From Bacteroidetes bacterium CG2_30_33_31 (GTDB lineage: Bacteria > Bacteroidota > Bacteroidia > Bacteroidales > UBA1556), in NCBI GenBank assembly GCA_001872625.1, contig MNXP01000038.1:1-55769 (forward strand): a DNA stretch of 55,769 nucleotides. The letters run 5' to 3'. Below, one piece after another: positions 52,589-55,769 of the stretch (its first letter is position 1; each line of letters starts with the position of its first letter). Position numbers and translations under genes: made by a program. The notes beneath the pieces are model-generated. The model did no database searches, was not told where the DNA came from, and was given only the letters and a program-made list of their open reading frames with translations.

Positions 52589-54904
52589 ATGGCTAAAATA
52601 TTAAAAACGGATAAAGAGGAGTTAAAAATTGCCAATCAAAAACTTGCTTTTCAAGACTCTGAAAAGAAGAAAAGAGCTGCTGAGTTGGCAGTTGCAAATA
52701 TAGAACTCGCTTTTCAAAATGATGAGAAAGATAAAAGAGCTGCTGAATTGGTAATTGCAAACATTGAACTCGCCTTTCAAAATGATGAAAAAGATAAAAG
52801 AGCTGCTGAGTTAACAATTGTTAGCGATGATCTTGTAATTCAAACGGAAAGAAAAGAAAGACAAAAAATTGCCAACAAAGAACTTAAGGCAATTAATCAA
52901 AGGGCAAAATTATCATCTGATTATACTCTCAGCCTTATAGAAGCAAGTCTCGACCCTTTGGTTACCATTAATGCCTCGGGAAAGATAACCGATATGAATG
53001 AAGCTACCGTTAATATTACTGGGTTGCCACGCGAAACTTTAAGAGGTACTGACTTTTTGGATTATTTTACCGAACCACAAAAAGCAAAGGAAGTTTATCT
53101 AAAAGTTTTTGCAGACGGATTTGTGACTAATTCTCCTCTTACCCTCAAGCATAATACTGGCAAATTAACAGCCGTTCTCTTCAATGGCTCTGTTTATAAA
53201 GATGACAAGGGAAAAGTAGTCGGAGTAGTAATTGTTGCAAGAGATGTAACTGAGCAAAAAAGAATAGCAGCGGAACTCTCAGAAGCTATTGTAATTGCCG
53301 AAATGGCTACAAGTTTGGCAGAAGAGGCAAAAAATAAGGCTGAAAAAGCTAAAATAATAGCAGAAACTGCTGTAAAAGCTAAGCAGCAATTCCTTTCAAA
53401 TATGAGCCATGAAATCCGTACTCCAATGAACGCAATTATTGGTTTTACAAAAGTACTTTTGAAATCTGAAATGACTCCAAAACAAAAAGAATATTTAATG
53501 GCAATAAAAACCAGTGGTGATGCATTAATAGTTCTTATAAATGATATACTCGATTTGGCAAAAGTTGATTCTGGGAAAATGGTGTTTGAGCAAATCCCTT
53601 TCAAACTGAGCTCCTCATTATCTGCAATGATTCATTTGTTTGAACCCAAAATATTAGAAAAAAACTTGGAATTAATAAAAAAATATGATCAAAATATTCC
53701 TGAAATAATACTTGGCGACCCAGTAAGATTGCATCAAATAATTTTAAACCTATTGAGTAATGCTGTAAAATTTACTCCTGTAGGCAAAATTATTGTAAGT
53801 GTAAAATTGCATAAGCAAGATGATGAAAAAGTAATATTAAAATTCACAGTATCTGATACTGGTATTGGAATAAGAAAATCAAAAATATCAAGCATATTTG
53901 AAAACTTTCAACAAGCATCAAGTGGCACTTCGCGAATCTTTGGCGGAACAGGTTTAGGACTTGCCATCGTAAAACATTTAGTAGAATCGCAAGGTGGAAG
54001 CATTACCGTAAAAAGTAAAATTAATAATGGTTCAACCTTTAGCTTTCTATTGCCTTTCAAAAAAACAGAGTTAAAAATCGAAGAAAATATTAATAAATTA
54101 GAGCTTGATGAAGATTTAAAAGAAATAAAAGTATTAGTTGTTGAGGATGTAATACTCAATCAATTGCTAATGAGAACACTTTTAGATGATTTCGGATTTG
54201 AATATGATGTTGCCAGCAATGGGAAAATAGCCATCGAAAAAATGACTCAAAAGGACGATTCTGGAATCAGCCCAACCTACGATATAATTTTAATGGACTT
54301 GCAAATGCCCGAAATGAATGGCTTTGAGGCTACTGAATATATTCGTAACACTCTAAAATCTAATATTCCTATTGTGGCTTTAACAGCTGATGTTACAACT
54401 GTAGATTTGACAAAATGCAAATCTGTTGGAATGAATGATTATATCGCCAAACCCGTTGACGAAAAATTATTATACAGCAAAATTGTAGGCATTATAAAAA
54501 AAAGAAATATCGCTAACAAATTCATTGAAACGGAAGTAGCCCCCACAACAAAAGTTACGGATTTAACATATCTAAATACCCGAACCAAATCTAATAAAAT
54601 GCTAATGATGCAGATGATTTCGCTGTATTTAGAACAAACACCTCCATTGATCAATGCTATGTTAACTGGATTAATGAAAAAAGACTGGGAAACTTTATAC
54701 TCCGCAGTTCATAAATTGATCCCTTCTCTCTCGATAATGGGAATAAGTGCAGATTTTGAAAATATGGCAAAAAAAATACAAGAATACGCAAGCAATCAGC
54801 AAATTGCAGATGGAATACCTGAAATGGTGCATCAGCTCGAAAAAGTATGCAAGCAATCTTGCGTTGAGTTAACCGAGCAATACGAAACAATGCAAAAACA
54901 ATAG
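52589..54904 (+). CDS. cytosolic hybrid histidine kinase with PAS, REC and Hpt domains
   Basis: 771 aa with no membrane helix or signal peptide. Order: N-terminal coiled coil (1-105) containing three near-identical repeats of 23 residues (KRAAELxxANIELAFQNDEKD), then PAS (about 112-225, SLDPLVTINASGKITDMNEATVN). Next come an Ala/Lys-rich helix (225-265), HisKA with H274 in MSHEIRTPMNAIIGF, and HATPase_c (385-500, N box LHQIILNLLSNAVKFT, G boxes DTGIGI and GGTGLGLAIVK). These are followed by REC with D570 in LMDLQMPEMNG and an Hpt domain with H708 in SAVHKLIPSLS. This is a full internal phosphorelay (His-Asp-His) that can pass phosphate to the lone receiver encoded 2 bp downstream. Confidence 0.93.
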   Translation: MAKILKTDKEELKIANQKLAFQDSEKKKRAAELAVANIELAFQNDEKDKRAAELVIANIELAFQNDEKDKRAAELTIVSDDLVIQTERKERQKIANKELKAINQRAKLSSDYTLSLIEASLDPLVTINASGKITDMNEATVNITGLPRETLRGTDFLDYFTEPQKAKEVYLKVFADGFVTNSPLTLKHNTGKLTAVLFNGSVYKDDKGKVVGVVIVARDVTEQKRIAAELSEAIVIAEMATSLAEEAKNKAEKAKIIAETAVKAKQQFLSNMSHEIRTPMNAIIGFTKVLLKSEMTPKQKEYLMAIKTSGDALIVLINDILDLAKVDSGKMVFEQIPFKLSSSLSAMIHLFEPKILEKNLELIKKYDQNIPEIILGDPVRLHQIILNLLSNAVKFTPVGKIIVSVKLHKQDDEKVILKFTVSDTGIGIRKSKISSIFENFQQASSGTSRIFGGTGLGLAIVKHLVESQGGSITVKSKINNGSTFSFLLPFKKTELKIEENINKLELDEDLKEIKVLVVEDVILNQLLMRTLLDDFGFEYDVASNGKIAIEKMTQKDDSGISPTYDIILMDLQMPEMNGFEATEYIRNTLKSNIPIVALTADVTTVDLTKCKSVGMNDYIAKPVDEKLLYSKIVGIIKKRNIANKFIETEVAPTTKVTDLTYLNTRTKSNKMLMMQMISLYLEQTPPLINAMLTGLMKKDWETLYSAVHKLIPSLSIMGISADFENMAKKIQEYASNQQIADGIPEMVHQLEKVCKQSCVELTEQYETMQKQ

Positions 54905-54906
54905 AA

Positions 54907-55356
54907 ATGATGAATGAAAATATATCAGCCACTAATAGAATAAAACTTTTCTTAGTTGACGACGATGCTATTTACTTGAAATTATTAGAGCTAGAATTTC
55001 TACAACATGCCGATTTCGATATTGAAACTTTTGCCACTGGTGAGCTTTGCTTGAAAAATATGGATCATAAGCCCGATGTTGTAATCTTAGATTATTATCT
55101 TGATGGTATTGATAAAACAGCCATGAATGGAATAGAAACTTTGGATAAAATAAAAAAATTAGATAATAACATTCCAGTAATTATGTTATCACAACAAGAT
55201 AAAATAGACATTGCAATAAGCTGTATGCACCATGGAGCTTTCGATTATGTTGTCAAAAGTGAAACTGCTTTTATCAATTTACAAAAAATTATCACCCGCA
55301 CCTTTAAATATAAAAAACTTAAAAAACAATTGAACTGGTATATGGAAAGAATGTAA
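54907..55356 (+). CDS. stand-alone response regulator receiver protein
   Basis: 149 aa. Receiver domain with LFLVDDDAIYL (Asp pocket), the phospho-acceptor in VVILDYYLDG, MLSQQD (Ser at the Thr position) and DYVVKSE (Lys). There is no output domain, so it acts by protein contact or as a phosphate shuttle. The start at 54907 or the next codon (ATGATG) is equal. It is 2 bp after the hybrid kinase. Confidence 0.92.
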   Translation: MMNENISATNRIKLFLVDDDAIYLKLLELEFLQHADFDIETFATGELCLKNMDHKPDVVILDYYLDGIDKTAMNGIETLDKIKKLDNNIPVIMLSQQDKIDIAISCMHHGAFDYVVKSETAFINLQKIITRTFKYKKLKKQLNWYMERM

Positions 55357-55379
55357 TCATGACCTTAGCTAATTTGAAT

Positions 55380-55421
55380 AGTCCAATTACCGTTTTACTA
55401 AATTAAATTGGACTTATTTTT
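55380..55421 (+). terminator. terminator after the receiver gene
   Basis: AGTCCAATT (55380-55388) pairs with AATTGGACT (55406-55414) around a 17-base loop, followed by TATTTTTAT. It lies 23 bp after the stop at 55356. Confidence 0.75.
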
Positions 55422-55505
55422 ATCAATCTCTTTCAGATTTAATTATGTTCTAATGTTTCCATTATAGGATTCAATATTTGTTAACATCATTGTCAGAGTA
55501 AAATT

Positions 55506-55520
55506 GAGACCGTTGCAAGG
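55506..55520 (+). mobile_element. possible left terminal repeat of an IS5-type element
   Basis: GAGACCGTTGCAAGG lies 75 bp before the transposase ATG. It is similar in type to IS5-family inverted repeats (GAGACC..TGCA). The right end is outside the window, so the element limits cannot be proven. Confidence 0.45.
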
Positions 55521-55594
55521 GAAATTAACAAAAAAATGTTGATATAATGTTGGTAATCAAATAATTGTATTGATTTTTTTTGTAAATTTGCTCC

Positions 55595-55769
55595 ATGGAA
55601 AAGAATAATAAAATATCGTTTGCAGATTTAGCTCTTCAAAGAAGAAAAATCAAAGAAGATTTTTTCAACCAAATCAATATATTGGTAAATTGGACACCAA
55701 TTGAGAAAGAAATAAACAAATGCTATAAAAAGGGGGAAAGTGCAACTGGTCGTCCTTCTTATGCTGGCA
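55595..55769 (+). CDS. IS5-family transposase, N-terminal part (cut by window edge)
   Basis: 58 codons from the ATG at 55595 run off the right edge. The protein starts MEKNNKISFADLALQRRKIK and continues to ...NWTPIEKEINKCYKKG and GRPSYAG. The GRPSYxG phrase and the spacing before it are typical of the start of IS5-family DDE transposases. The DDE residues lie beyond the window. It follows the signal-transduction genes, so the insertion appears to sit in the intergenic gap after them. Confidence 0.8.
   Translation, partial: MEKNNKISFADLALQRRKIKEDFFNQINILVNWTPIEKEINKCYKKGESATGRPSYAG

Noticed and set aside
52650..52830. Possible CRISPR-like tandem repeat
   Set aside because: The repeats are contiguous, in frame and coding for a coiled coil; there are no spacers.

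Overview
The window looks like the chromosome of a low-GC, gliding/T9SS-bearing member of the Bacteroidota. This rests on the gliding lipoprotein GldH, three proteins with C-terminal type IX secretion tails, DUF4271 next to hemD, TAnnTTTG-type promoters, a purH-mreBCD cluster and the absence of Shine-Dalgarno leaders. The species cannot be named from the sequence.

Layout. 1-1700: a gene-poor left end with an intergenic stretch of nearly 0.9 kb and a broken cytochrome c gene. 1735-3654 (-): recQ. 4049-8406 (+): a compact operon of a DUF2177 membrane protein, a fused FakA/FakB-type fatty acid kinase, a DUF1295 membrane enzyme, a membrane-anchored peroxiredoxin and the acyl-phosphate-using acyltransferase PlsY. 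8420-12337 (-): purH-mreB-mreC-mreD. 12638-16100: a YdeI-like protein, a T9SS cargo protein and a DUF302-like exported protein flanked by two 185-bp direct repeats that look like IS debris. 16252-19948 (+): overlapping aminotransferase, omega-amidase and ispG. 19960-23919 (-): ricT-like PSP1 gene, gldH and a class A PBP. 24344-29785 (+): a large propeller/PP2C sensor, DUF4271, hemD and rnpA. 29793-31019 (-): a phosphofructokinase with residues typical of pyrophosphate-dependent enzymes. 31115-35257 (+): HhH protein, POT-like transporter, a periplasmic ankyrin protein with a probable outer-membrane barrel, and a lipoprotein. 35359-36657 (-): two duplicated tiny lipoproteins, one ending in an EGKCG motif, plus a cytochrome c lipoprotein. 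36968-44076: YgbA-like protein, CoA-type Nudix, OsmC, sialidase-like T9SS protein, ComF, MerR, an EEP-family protein and a second T9SS protein. 44303-45867: tRNA-Leu and trigger factor. 46075-51724 (+): the complete sufBCDSE-DUF59 iron-sulfur operon. 51986-55356 (+): AraC-type regulator, cytosolic hybrid histidine kinase with Hpt, and a lone receiver. 55595 to the end: the 5' part of an IS5-type transposase cut by the window edge.

Most of the window is housekeeping. The parts most worth checking are the FakAB-fusion/PlsY operon, the EGKCG lipoprotein cluster, the ankyrin-barrel protein, the PPi-type PFK and the duplicated IS remnant. No CRISPR array, defence island or wholly new system is evident.
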